Assembly: GCA_031254635.1 (NCBI GenBank)
Contig: JAIRUB010000144.1
Coordinates: 1 to 34,617, forward strand
From: Prevotellaceae bacterium
Lineage (GTDB): Bacteria; Bacteroidota; Bacteroidia; Bacteroidales; UBA932
Reading direction: 5' to 3'
DNA: 34,617 nt
Both the position numbers and the translations under genes were made by a program. The notes beneath the pieces are model-generated. The model had not been told where the DNA came from. It saw only the letters and a list, made by a program, of their open reading frames with translations, and did not search any database. Shown one piece after another: positions 23,545 to 30,874 of the stretch (positions are counted from its first letter, which is position 1; each line of letters starts with the position of its first letter).

Positions 23545-24486
23545 ATGTCGTTGAAGAAATTTATTCAAACATTACCACAAGCGCAGTTGGCGGTGATTAA
23601 TACAGGTAGCGATACTGTTTTCAACACCTTTAAAAAGTTGTATCCACACTCGGAATACAATATATCGTACTTGAAGTGCAGTGTAAAGAAAGTTTCGGCA
23701 GCTTTGTCTATCTGTGAAAAAGAAAATGTTTTTGCCTTAGTACTGGGTGTGGCCGAAACGACATTGCCAGAACAATCTTTTTCAGTGGCCGTAATTACAC
23801 CGGCCATCGATCTTAACAGATCTTATTTACATAAGCTTTTTCACCATCAGTCCTTAGGCTATTGCGCTGCGCTGGGTTTCCAAACTTGTCTCTCACCTCC
23901 GGCCGATATAAATTTCTTGCAATCACGTTACTTTGAATCCCTGCGTTTGGGAGTGCTAAGAGAGGATATAAGCTTGGCGGAGCCCTTATTGCGTGATGCC
24001 GATTATGTGTGGTTTGATTTAACCACTGTCCGTGCTTCCGATGCTCCGAAACAAAAACGCCTAACATCTAATGGCTTACATGCAGAAGAAGCTTGCCAGT
24101 TGATTCATTATGTAGCCCTTTCTAACCATGCTAAACGGCTGTTTGTGTATGGATTTAGCCGCTTACCTTCTTTAAACAGTATCACCAAACAGTTGTTAGC
24201 ACAGTTGATTTGGCACCTTGCCGAAGGGTTAAGTGGAAAAATTAGGGAGGAATTATTAAATGTTTCCAAAAATGTTGCTTTTAAAGAAATAATGGTTGAT
24301 ATGGGAGTAAAGGGCCAGGAATTGTACTTTTTATATAACGAAACCACTCAGCGATGGTGGATTAAAGTCCCTTATAACAAAGACAATATACGATTGATTC
24401 CATGTAATCATAAGGACTATCAGGTGGCTTGCCAGGGTAAGGTTCCGGTACGATGGTTATGGCATTATCAAAAATTAAATGGTTAA
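23545..24486 (+). CDS. Arginase/formimidoylglutamase-fold protein with degenerate metal site
   Basis: The 313-residue protein follows the sequence plan of the divergent Bacteroidota formimidoylglutamase-like family: LVLGVAETTLPEQ where ureohydrolases have GG.H, ITPAIDLNRS where they have DAHxD, then FESLRLGVLREDISLAEPLLRDADYVWFDLTTVRASDAP (the SFDiD...DP block) and SNGLHAEEACQLIHYVALS. Nearly all Mn ligands (His, and Asp of DAHxD and DxD) are replaced, so ordinary amidinohydrolase activity is unlikely; a structural or binding role is possible. It is 5 bases downstream of topA, clearly in its operon, and 81 bases upstream of the T9SS operon. From memory, topA and this family also lie near gldK in other Bacteroidota. 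Confidence 0.7.
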   Translation: MSLKKFIQTLPQAQLAVINTGSDTVFNTFKKLYPHSEYNISYLKCSVKKVSAALSICEKENVFALVLGVAETTLPEQSFSVAVITPAIDLNRSYLHKLFHHQSLGYCAALGFQTCLSPPADINFLQSRYFESLRLGVLREDISLAEPLLRDADYVWFDLTTVRASDAPKQKRLTSNGLHAEEACQLIHYVALSNHAKRLFVYGFSRLPSLNSITKQLLAQLIWHLAEGLSGKIREELLNVSKNVAFKEIMVDMGVKGQELYFLYNETTQRWWIKVPYNKDNIRLIPCNHKDYQVACQGKVPVRWLWHYQKLNG

Positions 24487-24524
24487 ATTTATAAGAAAAG
24501 ATAGTTAATTTAATAAATTTGTAT

Positions 24525-24532
24525 TAACTTTG
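24525..24532 (+). promoter_or_regulatory. -7 promoter element TAACTTTG for the T9SS operon
   Basis: This is an exact TAnnTTTG match followed by CAAGC, 35 bases before the porP-like ATG. No comparable element is seen in the spacers inside the operon, so it probably drives all five genes down to the terminator at 30232. Confidence 0.65.
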
Positions 24533-24567
24533 CAAGCTACTATCAGTTTGGATAGGCGTAGAAAATT

Positions 24568-25509
24568 ATGTCAGTTGTAAAAAAACTATGTTGCGGTGTC
24601 TTTTTTTTGTTGATGGTTTTCAGCACGAAGGCCCAACAAACGCCTCAATTTAGTTTAGGTTTTTTGAATAGGATGTTTAGCAATCCGGGGTATGCTGGCA
24701 ATACAACAGAAAATCTGTTTACAGCTACGGCGTTAAACCGTTTGGAAATGACCGGTTTTGAAGGCGCGCCAGTAATAACAGTGGTTGACCTTCATGGTCC
24801 GGTTGCGTTGTTTGGAATATCAAGTGGAGTAGGGGTTTCGTTGTATAACGATATGGCAGGCGCCTTGCGCGCTCCTGGTTTTAGTCTTACTTATGCTTAT
24901 CGTCATAAAATTTTTGATGGAACGATAGGCATAGGAGTAACAGCTGGTTTGGTTGCCAGTTGGTATACCAACCAAAATTGGCGATTGCCGGAAGGAGAGG
25001 GTTCAGACCCTTCGGTACCAACCAATGAAATAGCAGGAATGAATTTTGACATGGACTTAGGTGCTTATTATCAGAGTTCTACCTGGTTTGGCGGAGTAGC
25101 TTGCAAGCATCTTACTGAGCCAAGGTTAGGTGTTGATAAAAAGGGCTCATTACCCAGAACTTTATATGCGAATCTTGGCTATGCTTATGCTTTTGATGAG
25201 TCGGAATGGATGATTATGCCAATGGTCGATTTAGTTTCCGATTTTGCACAAACCGGTTTTAGTTTGAAAACTATAGTTTACTACAAAAAAATATACTGGG
25301 CAGGCTTGGCTTATAGATGGAATCAGGCGATAGTAGGCATGTTGGGAATAGAACTATTTGAAGGACTGAAAATAGCCTACGCTTATGAGTACCTGATATC
25401 CGAGTTGAACCGCTTTAGTGGCGGCTGTCATGAGTTGTTGTTAAATTACTCTTTTGCTATAACGATACCGAAAGGTTCGCAACGATACAAGAGTATAAGA
25501 TATTTATAA
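24568..25509 (+). CDS. porP: PorP/SprF-type T9SS outer-membrane protein
   Basis: This 313-residue outer-membrane barrel of the PorP/SprF family is a type IX secretion accessory. The signal peptide is MSVVKKLCCGVFFLLMVFSTKAQ. The mature N terminus QQTPQFSLGFLNRMFSNPGYAG corresponds to the family hallmark 'QDPqfsqYm.nplyyNPAYAG', with a Gly for the usual Ala. The rest alternates as barrel strands (FSLTYAYRHKIFDGTIGIGVTAG, WAGLAYRWNQAIVGMLGI) and ends in LLNYSFAITIPKGSQRYKSIRYL. In Porphyromonas the gene heads the por operon (porP-K-L-M-N), as here, which favours the porP name over one of the many sprF paralogues. gldK follows after 15 bases. Confidence 0.9.
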   Translation: MSVVKKLCCGVFFLLMVFSTKAQQTPQFSLGFLNRMFSNPGYAGNTTENLFTATALNRLEMTGFEGAPVITVVDLHGPVALFGISSGVGVSLYNDMAGALRAPGFSLTYAYRHKIFDGTIGIGVTAGLVASWYTNQNWRLPEGEGSDPSVPTNEIAGMNFDMDLGAYYQSSTWFGGVACKHLTEPRLGVDKKGSLPRTLYANLGYAYAFDESEWMIMPMVDLVSDFAQTGFSLKTIVYYKKIYWAGLAYRWNQAIVGMLGIELFEGLKIAYAYEYLISELNRFSGGCHELLLNYSFAITIPKGSQRYKSIRYL

Positions 25510-25524
25510 AATTATAATTCTAAT

Positions 25525-26865
25525 ATGAAGAAGTTGTTTTTTTTAACTTTATCTGCAGGATTGATTTGGAGTTGTGGATTTGGAGGTTCTGAATCCGGAG
25601 AAATTGATCGTGGTACCAAAGGCCGTAACTTAAGATACGCCGAAACACCACCTAATGGAATGTCATTCATACCTGCCGGAAGTATTCTCATTGGCCAGAA
25701 TGATGAAAACTTAAACAGTACCATGAATGCCGGTAATAAAGTGGTTGCTATAGATGCTTTTTGGATGGATCAAACAGAGATCACCAATTATGAGTATCGT
25801 CAATTCGTGTCGTATGTGAAAGATTCTGTAATGCGCCGTTATTTAGCCGACAACGGGTATCCCGAATTTTTGTTAGAAAATGACGACCAGTTCGACTCGG
25901 ATGCTGAACCGCCTTTAAATTGGCGTAAGCATATTAATTTGAAGAAAGACCCCGGCCAACGCGATGCGGTGAGAGAACTTGATTATTCACCGGAAGAATC
26001 GCTCTTCGGCCGTCGGGAATTCGATGTGCGCCGATTAGTGTATGAATATTCATGGTTTGATATGCAGCAAGCTGCTAAAGCTCGATACGATCATAAAGAG
26101 AAAAAATATATAGGCACGGTAATCAATGCACAAGGCGAAGTGGAAGAAATCAAAGGCCGTTCTTCTTTCATTATGAGAGACCGGACAGAAGTATATCCCG
26201 ACACCCTGTGCTGGATACGTGATTTTGAATATTCTTATAACGACCCCTTTGCGTCTCGCTATTTTTCTCATCGAGCATATAATAATTATCCGGTAGTAGG
26301 TGTAAGTTGGAAACAAGCTACAGCTTTTTGTCATTGGAGAACAAGCAAGATGGAAAGAGGTAAGCGTACTTATGGAGGTTTTGATTATCGTTTACCCGGA
26401 GAAATAGAATGGGAATATGCTGCCCGTGGTGGCCTGCAAGGCGGTTTGTACCCTTGGGGCGGTCCTTATACTACTAATAAAGAAGGATGTTATTTGGCAA
26501 ATTTTAAACCACAGCGCGGTAAATACAGCATTGACGGAGGCGTGCGGACTATGCCAGCAGCCTCATACGACCCTAACGATTATGGACTGTACGATATGGC
26601 CGGTAATGTAGCTGAGTGGACCAATACGGCTTATGATGCAAATGCCTATAATTTTTATCATGACCTGATGCCTCACTATACATACAATGCAAAAGAAAAC
26701 GATCCTATTGTAAAAAAACGTAAAGTGGTGCGAGGCGGGTCTTGGAAAGATATTGCATATTTCTTGCAATGCGGAACACGCAGCTATGAATACCAGGATT
26801 CAACTCATTGCTACATCGGGTTTCGTTGTGTACGTCTTTATATGGGAACATCAGCAGCCCGATAA
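25525..26865 (+). CDS. gldK: T9SS lipoprotein GldK/PorK
   Basis: GldK/PorK forms, with GldN/PorN, the periplasmic ring attached to the outer membrane in the type IX secretion system. The lipoprotein signal MKKLFFLTLSAGLIWSC ends at cysteine 17. The remainder is a formylglycine-generating-enzyme-like (FGE-sulfatase) fold: GMSFIPAGSILIGQND, FWMDQTEITNYEYRQFV, YPVVGVSWKQATAFCHWRT, YRLPGEIEWEYAARGG, LYDMAGNVAEWTNTAYD and VRGGSWKD. An insertion rich in charged residues lies between about residues 110 and 240, as in other GldK proteins. The family is structural in T9SS, and no enzyme activity should be assumed. The length (446 aa) is normal. Confidence 0.95.
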   Translation: MKKLFFLTLSAGLIWSCGFGGSESGEIDRGTKGRNLRYAETPPNGMSFIPAGSILIGQNDENLNSTMNAGNKVVAIDAFWMDQTEITNYEYRQFVSYVKDSVMRRYLADNGYPEFLLENDDQFDSDAEPPLNWRKHINLKKDPGQRDAVRELDYSPEESLFGRREFDVRRLVYEYSWFDMQQAAKARYDHKEKKYIGTVINAQGEVEEIKGRSSFIMRDRTEVYPDTLCWIRDFEYSYNDPFASRYFSHRAYNNYPVVGVSWKQATAFCHWRTSKMERGKRTYGGFDYRLPGEIEWEYAARGGLQGGLYPWGGPYTTNKEGCYLANFKPQRGKYSIDGGVRTMPAASYDPNDYGLYDMAGNVAEWTNTAYDANAYNFYHDLMPHYTYNAKENDPIVKKRKVVRGGSWKDIAYFLQCGTRSYEYQDSTHCYIGFRCVRLYMGTSAAR

Positions 26866-26912
26866 TCTTTAGCATAAATGAATAAACTAAGTGAATTTAA
26901 AAAATATAAAAC

Positions 26913-27710
26913 ATGAAAGATCAAAAAATTCCATTTAATCAGACTAAACAATGGAAAAACCTCATGATGAAACTTTATGGTTTTGGGGCAGCATTAGTGA
27001 TCATTGGAGCTTTGTTTAAACTACAATATTGGCCATATGCCGGAGTAATGTTGGGTCTTGGAATGTTTACGGAATTTTTCGTCTTTATTTTTTCGGCTTT
27101 TGACCCTCCTGCAAAAGAATACGCCTGGGATAAGGTACATCCCGAATTAGCCGATGATGCTGAATTTAATAGCTATCAACCTAAACTGCAACAGGGAATA
27201 GTTTCCGGATCTTTGCAGATTGACCCTAAGCTATCGGGAGAATTGAATAACAGCATGGCCAAACTTAACGATACCGTGAAAAGCTTACACAGCCTTTCGA
27301 CTATGGGCGAGTTGTCGAACAGCTTGCTTGGCGGCATACAACAAGTGGCCGGAAATATAAACAACTTTAACGGTTCGATGGCCACAGTGAATCAATCAAT
27401 GAACGTATTAAAAGATGTCTATCTGCAAATATCACAAGCTATACTTGCCGGCGGTAAACAAACCGGCACGAATCTTGAAGTGTTGAATAAACATCTTTCA
27501 TCGGTAAACGCATCGTATGAATTATACATTCAGGAGCACAAACAGTATGCAGTTTCTTGCGAACAAATGGTGGCTACGATGAAACAATCAGCCGAAAGTT
27601 CCAAACAGGTTGGTGCGCAAATGGATAAGTTGCACACTCAGGTAAATGATTTGAATGTTATCTACGGCTCTATGATATCTACAGCAAATACGGCATTAAA
27701 AAAACGCTAA
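26913..27710 (+). CDS. gldL: T9SS inner-membrane motor protein GldL/PorL
   Basis: GldL pairs with GldM to form the proton-driven motor of the type IX secretion system. The N-terminal region has two membrane helices (LYGFGAALVIIGALFKL at about 21-37 and YAGVMLGLGMFTEFFVFIFSAF at about 42-63). The second helix carries an acidic residue (E54) in the position expected for the conserved motor glutamate (Glu49 in F. johnsoniae GldL). The cytoplasmic tail (residues 90-265) is a long, heptad-like region, for example LSGELNNSMAKLNDTVKSLHSL, likely coiled coil. The 265-aa length fits the family. It has a 47-base leader spacer after gldK and is 3 bases from gldM. Confidence 0.95.
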   Translation: MKDQKIPFNQTKQWKNLMMKLYGFGAALVIIGALFKLQYWPYAGVMLGLGMFTEFFVFIFSAFDPPAKEYAWDKVHPELADDAEFNSYQPKLQQGIVSGSLQIDPKLSGELNNSMAKLNDTVKSLHSLSTMGELSNSLLGGIQQVAGNINNFNGSMATVNQSMNVLKDVYLQISQAILAGGKQTGTNLEVLNKHLSSVNASYELYIQEHKQYAVSCEQMVATMKQSAESSKQVGAQMDKLHTQVNDLNVIYGSMISTANTALKKR

Positions 27711-27713
27711 ATT

Positions 27714-29276
27714 ATGTCTCAAGCGAACCTGTCACCGCGGCAGAAAATGATTAATATGATGTATATCGTGCTAACGGCTTTGTTGGCATTGAATATATCG
27801 GCTCAAGTGTTAGACGCCTTTGTTTACCTTGATAAAAGTATTGAACATAGTATTCAAATTGTAGCGAAGAAAAACGCTGCGGCTTTAGCGGATTTTGAAA
27901 GAGAGGCAATAGAAAATGAAGCAAAGGCGGGCGATTACTTTAGACAAGCGCAACAAGTGGCTGAGGAGACTCAAAAATTATACCAATACATACAGGAACT
28001 CAAAATAGAATTGGTGTTGATGGGCGATGGGAAAAAAACAAAGGCTATTACCGAGGATAACAAGGTGAACCCGGAAGGCATAGATGCATTAGGGGGTACC
28101 GATGCAAGTAATCGAGTAATGATTGGCAGTCAAAAAAATAATGGAAAAGCATTCGAACTGCGTGCCAGATTAAAAGCCTACAGCGAGCGTGTAAGATCTT
28201 TTATTGACCCGCAGCGCGGAACAGCCGTCATTAATTCGATTGAAGAACTGTTAAAAGCCGAAGACGGATATAGTAAAAATAAAGAATACCGTAGTTGGGA
28301 GGTGAGCAAGTTTGAAGGAGTGCCTTTAATAGCAGCGCTTACGAACTTGTCGAAACTACAATTGGATATATACAATAGCGAAACAGAAGTCATCTCTTTT
28401 TTAGCAAGAGAGGTAACTGCCTCTGACTTTAAATTTTCCGACATAGAGGTAGCGGTAATTCCCAGTTCTAATTTTGTGGTAAAAGGCTCTGAATATACTG
28501 CCGAAATCTTTTTAGCGGCTTATGACCCTACTCAGCGGCCGGTATTGCGTATTGGTGAACAAACATTGAACGCCAACGAGAAAGGAAAGATTGTCTATAA
28601 AACCAGTCCGCAGGAAATAGGACAAAAAGCCGTTTCCGGTGAAGTTTGGATCACAACGGTTGAAGGACCAAAATCTTTTCCGGTGCAATTTAAATACACA
28701 GTAGTCAACCCTAATACGGTAATTTCACCTACCCGTATGAATGTACTTTACCGTGGTATTGAAAATCCGGTAAGTATTTCTGCATCCGGCGCCTCGCACG
28801 AACGAATGGAAGTGAGTATGACGAATGCTAACTGGTCGCGCCAGGGGGACACCTACATTGTAAAACCCGGCGATGGACGTACCTGCGAAATTTCTGTTAA
28901 AGTTGACGGCAAACAGCTTGACAAACCTCAATCGTTCCGCGTAAAAGACTTACCACTTCCTATGCCCATGCTTGATGGTCTTACTTCGAAGTTGGCAACA
29001 AAGGGAGAATTGCAGGCCTCTATGGGCGTTAAGGCTGAAATGCCACGCGATTTTGAATTCGACCTCAAATACCGTGTTACATCTTTTAGAGTATTTGCTT
29101 CTATTGATGGTTATGCTGAAGACGAAGTTTCTCAATCGAATACCTTTACCGACAAGCAAAAGAAAATATTTGACCGCTTGCGTTCCGGGCAACGGGTAAT
29201 ATTTACTGAAATTAAAGCAATAGGCCCCGATGGTAAAACCGTTGAGCTGTTTGATACATCTGTAAAAATTAGATAA
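27714..29276 (+). CDS. gldM: T9SS inner-membrane/periplasmic protein GldM/PorM
   Basis: GldM crosses the inner membrane once and extends through the periplasm to the GldK-GldN ring, transmitting motor torque. The start MSQANLSPRQKMINMMYIVLTALLALNIS holds the single helix and the arginine R9, the position known to be essential in the F. johnsoniae GldLM motor. A helical domain follows (residues 35-215, for example FEREAIENEAKAGDYFRQAQQ), then beta-rich domains from about residue 225 (VAVIPSSNFVVKGSEYTAEI, VSPTRMNVLYRGIENPVSISA-like block) corresponding to D2-D4. The 520-aa length is normal. gldN follows after 4 bases. Confidence 0.96.
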   Translation: MSQANLSPRQKMINMMYIVLTALLALNISAQVLDAFVYLDKSIEHSIQIVAKKNAAALADFEREAIENEAKAGDYFRQAQQVAEETQKLYQYIQELKIELVLMGDGKKTKAITEDNKVNPEGIDALGGTDASNRVMIGSQKNNGKAFELRARLKAYSERVRSFIDPQRGTAVINSIEELLKAEDGYSKNKEYRSWEVSKFEGVPLIAALTNLSKLQLDIYNSETEVISFLAREVTASDFKFSDIEVAVIPSSNFVVKGSEYTAEIFLAAYDPTQRPVLRIGEQTLNANEKGKIVYKTSPQEIGQKAVSGEVWITTVEGPKSFPVQFKYTVVNPNTVISPTRMNVLYRGIENPVSISASGASHERMEVSMTNANWSRQGDTYIVKPGDGRTCEISVKVDGKQLDKPQSFRVKDLPLPMPMLDGLTSKLATKGELQASMGVKAEMPRDFEFDLKYRVTSFRVFASIDGYAEDEVSQSNTFTDKQKKIFDRLRSGQRVIFTEIKAIGPDGKTVELFDTSVKIR

Positions 29277-29280
29277 AATT

Positions 29281-30165
29281 ATGAAAAAGACAATTCTTTT
29301 AACCGCGTTTTTGTTATTTTTTGCAATAGCACAAGCCCAACAAGTGGAAACTGATAAGAAAAGTTTAGTGCTTGATGATGTTGTTAAAAAGGAACAAATA
29401 GAAGAAAAGGAACCTATCCCTTATCCGCTCCTTACGGAGTCTGACATATTCATGAAACGACGAATATGGCGTGTTATTGATCTGCGCGAGCGGATGAATT
29501 ATCCCCTCTATTATCCTATTGAATTGCTGCAAACACGTAAAAGTTTTATACAGGCTCTTATTGGCGGTATAGAAAAAGATAAAATTACAGCCTACGATAC
29601 CGATAGCGACGAGTTTACCTCGGAAATATCGCTTGCCGATATATTGGCTAAATTTGATGCAGCCGACCGTGAAATAACCCGTAAAAATATGGACGACAGG
29701 GATACTACTTATGTCGTAAAAGGTGAAATCAACTGGGGTGAAGTACAGGAATTGCTCGTAAAAGAAGACTGGTTTTTCGATAAACGACACTCGCGCCTTT
29801 ATGTGCGCATTCTTGGTATTTGCCCGATTCGTGTTTACAACAAAGAGTTAAGAACAAACGGAGAGGAGGAGGAAGATATAGAGGGAGAATTGCTTAGACG
29901 CCAATTATTCTGGATTTATTATCCCGATGCTCGCAAACTGTTGGCTAATACTCCATGCTATCTTGGTGGCGACGGCCTTGCCCAGCTGTCATTTGACGAC
30001 TTGTTCCAGAGTCGCCGCTTTTCCTCTTATATTTCGGCTGTGTCAAATGCCCAAGGTAATCGTAGAGTGATATCCTATACCCGTACAGGTATAGAAGCCA
30101 TGCTCGAATCGCAACGCATCGAAAACGAATTAATGAATTTCGAAAGCGACCTTTGGGAATACTAA
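29281..30165 (+). CDS. gldN: T9SS periplasmic ring protein GldN/PorN
   Basis: GldN/PorN partners with GldK/PorK in the outer-membrane-associated ring of the type IX secretion system. The 294-residue protein has a signal peptide (MKKTILLTAFLLFFAIAQAQ) and the conserved core DIFMKRRIWRVIDLRERMNYPLYYP near residue 60, then VKEDWFFDKRHSRLYVRILGICPI and LFWIYYPDARKLLA. The C-terminal part includes LSFDDLFQSRRFSSYI. It is the last gene of the operon; a strong hairpin terminator lies 67 bases after the stop. Confidence 0.95.
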   Translation: MKKTILLTAFLLFFAIAQAQQVETDKKSLVLDDVVKKEQIEEKEPIPYPLLTESDIFMKRRIWRVIDLRERMNYPLYYPIELLQTRKSFIQALIGGIEKDKITAYDTDSDEFTSEISLADILAKFDAADREITRKNMDDRDTTYVVKGEINWGEVQELLVKEDWFFDKRHSRLYVRILGICPIRVYNKELRTNGEEEEDIEGELLRRQLFWIYYPDARKLLANTPCYLGGDGLAQLSFDDLFQSRRFSSYISAVSNAQGNRRVISYTRTGIEAMLESQRIENELMNFESDLWEY

Positions 30166-30231
30166 ATTAAAGTAACTAAGAAATTTAAGAGATTAGAATT
30201 TAAGAAATTAGGGTTCTTTCAAATAACTCAT

Positions 30232-30270
30232 AAAAAGGAGTAAAGATATTTTAAGTCTTTACTCCTTTTT
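30232..30270 (+). terminator. Rho-independent terminator of the T9SS operon
   Basis: AAAAAGGAGTAAAGA (30232-30246) and TCTTTACTCCTTTTT (30256-30270) form a perfect 15-base stem with a 9-base loop, ending in a run of T. The flanking A-run/T-run makes it potentially bidirectional. Confidence 0.9.
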
Positions 30271-30330
30271 CTATAACCCTAATCCCTAAGCTATAACTAA
30301 CTACTCTGTTTACAAATTTTTAACATCTTT

Positions 30331-30375
30331 GTTAAAAATTGTTAAAAAACACTCTGAATTGTTAAATAATGTTAA
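30331..30375. promoter_or_regulatory. Four GTTAA motifs phased on the DNA helix
   Basis: GTTAA begins at 30331, 30341, 30361 and 30371, spacings of exactly 10, 20 and 10 bases, so all face the same side of the helix. An inverted copy (TTAAC) lies at 30320-30324. The cluster ends 38 bases before the -7 element at 30413, the normal distance for an activator array. The factor is unknown. Confidence 0.45.
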
Positions 30376-30412
30376 TTTTTTTTTTAATATAATATATTTA
30401 TTTAAATTTGAC

Positions 30413-30420
30413 TGTTGAAA
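30413..30420 (+). promoter_or_regulatory. -7 promoter element TAAATTTG before the micro-ORF and adhesin locus
   Basis: This is an exact TAnnTTTG match. Transcription would start near 30427, giving a leader of about 190 bases before the 69-aa ORF, with the micro-ORF inside it. Confidence 0.5.
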
Positions 30421-30482
30421 AAGGACGGTTATTTGAGCATCTAATCCGTGTAAACCCGCGTAAAATGTTTAAATTTAACAAA

Positions 30483-30545
30483 ATGACGAATAATTATTAT
30501 GATGCATATAGACTTGCAGACCTTGTACTATTGTTGTTGCTTTAA
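30483..30545 (+). CDS. Leucine-rich 20-residue micro-ORF (possible leader peptide)
   Basis: An ATG at 30483 opens a 20-codon frame ending in TAA, encoding MTNNYYDAYRLADLVLLLLL; six of its last seven codons specify leucine and the other valine. It is too short for the ORF track. It sits between the TAAATTTG promoter and the 69-aa secreted protein, where a leader peptide would lie. No attenuator hairpin is evident directly downstream. It may be a regulatory or membrane-active peptide or a chance ORF. Confidence 0.3.
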   Translation: MTNNYYDAYRLADLVLLLLL

Positions 30546-30618
30546 GTGGCTAAATAATTAAAAATCAGAAGATTAGAAACAAAATTAAGAATTGAAAATT
30601 ATAAAATTATAAACATAT

Positions 30619-30828
30619 ATGAAAAGCGTAAGTTTAAAAATGACAATGATTATATTAGCCTGCATATTGCTGGCAAGTGTAATCGCACACGCCCAGGACG
30701 ATAACAAAAAGGTCCTGGAAGGGGAACGGGTCTTTAAAAGCATATCTTCCTTTGATGGAGAATGGACTCAGGATACTTCTGACAGTAAAACAGGGCAATT
30801 ATCTATTGTAATAACCTTCAGCCGGTAA
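30619..30828 (+). CDS. Small secreted protein upstream of the adhesin
   Basis: This is a 69-residue ORF with a convincing signal peptide (MTMIILACILLASVIAHAQ after MKSVSLK), leaving a mature peptide of about 43 residues beginning DDNKKVLEGERVFKSISS and ending LSIVITFSR. It has no cysteines after the leader and no known motif. The start is the ATG at 30619 (MKSVSLKM); ATG 30640 is an alternative that gives a shorter leader. It lies 40-46 bases upstream of the giant repeat protein on the same strand, so the two are probably co-transcribed. The family is not recognised. Confidence 0.55.
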   Translation: MKSVSLKMTMIILACILLASVIAHAQDDNKKVLEGERVFKSISSFDGEWTQDTSDSKTGQLSIVITFSR

Positions 30829-30874
30829 CTGGCTTTTGAAATATGTATACTAATAAAACCTAAATCGAATGACT

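Larger units (their letters stand above)
30166..30618. other. A/T-rich intergenic region between T9SS operon and adhesin locus
   Basis: This 450-base stretch holds no long ORF. It contains the gldN terminator (30232-30270), a cluster of phased GTTAA motifs (30331-30375), a long T-run and A/T stretch (30376-30412), a TAAATTTG promoter (30413-30420), a GC-richer leader (30421-30482) and a 20-codon micro-ORF (30483-30545). The final 70 bases are A/T-rich with AATTGAAAATT-type low-complexity repeats also seen at 17167-17202. Confidence 0.7.

Noticed and set aside
25525-26865. GldK as a formylglycine-generating enzyme
   Set aside because: The fold matches, but the lipobox and T9SS operon position identify the structural GldK/PorK group, for which enzyme activity is not established.
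30483-30600. Classical leucine attenuator
   Set aside because: The leucine codons suggest it, but there is no terminator/antiterminator pair after the micro-ORF and no leucine biosynthesis gene downstream.
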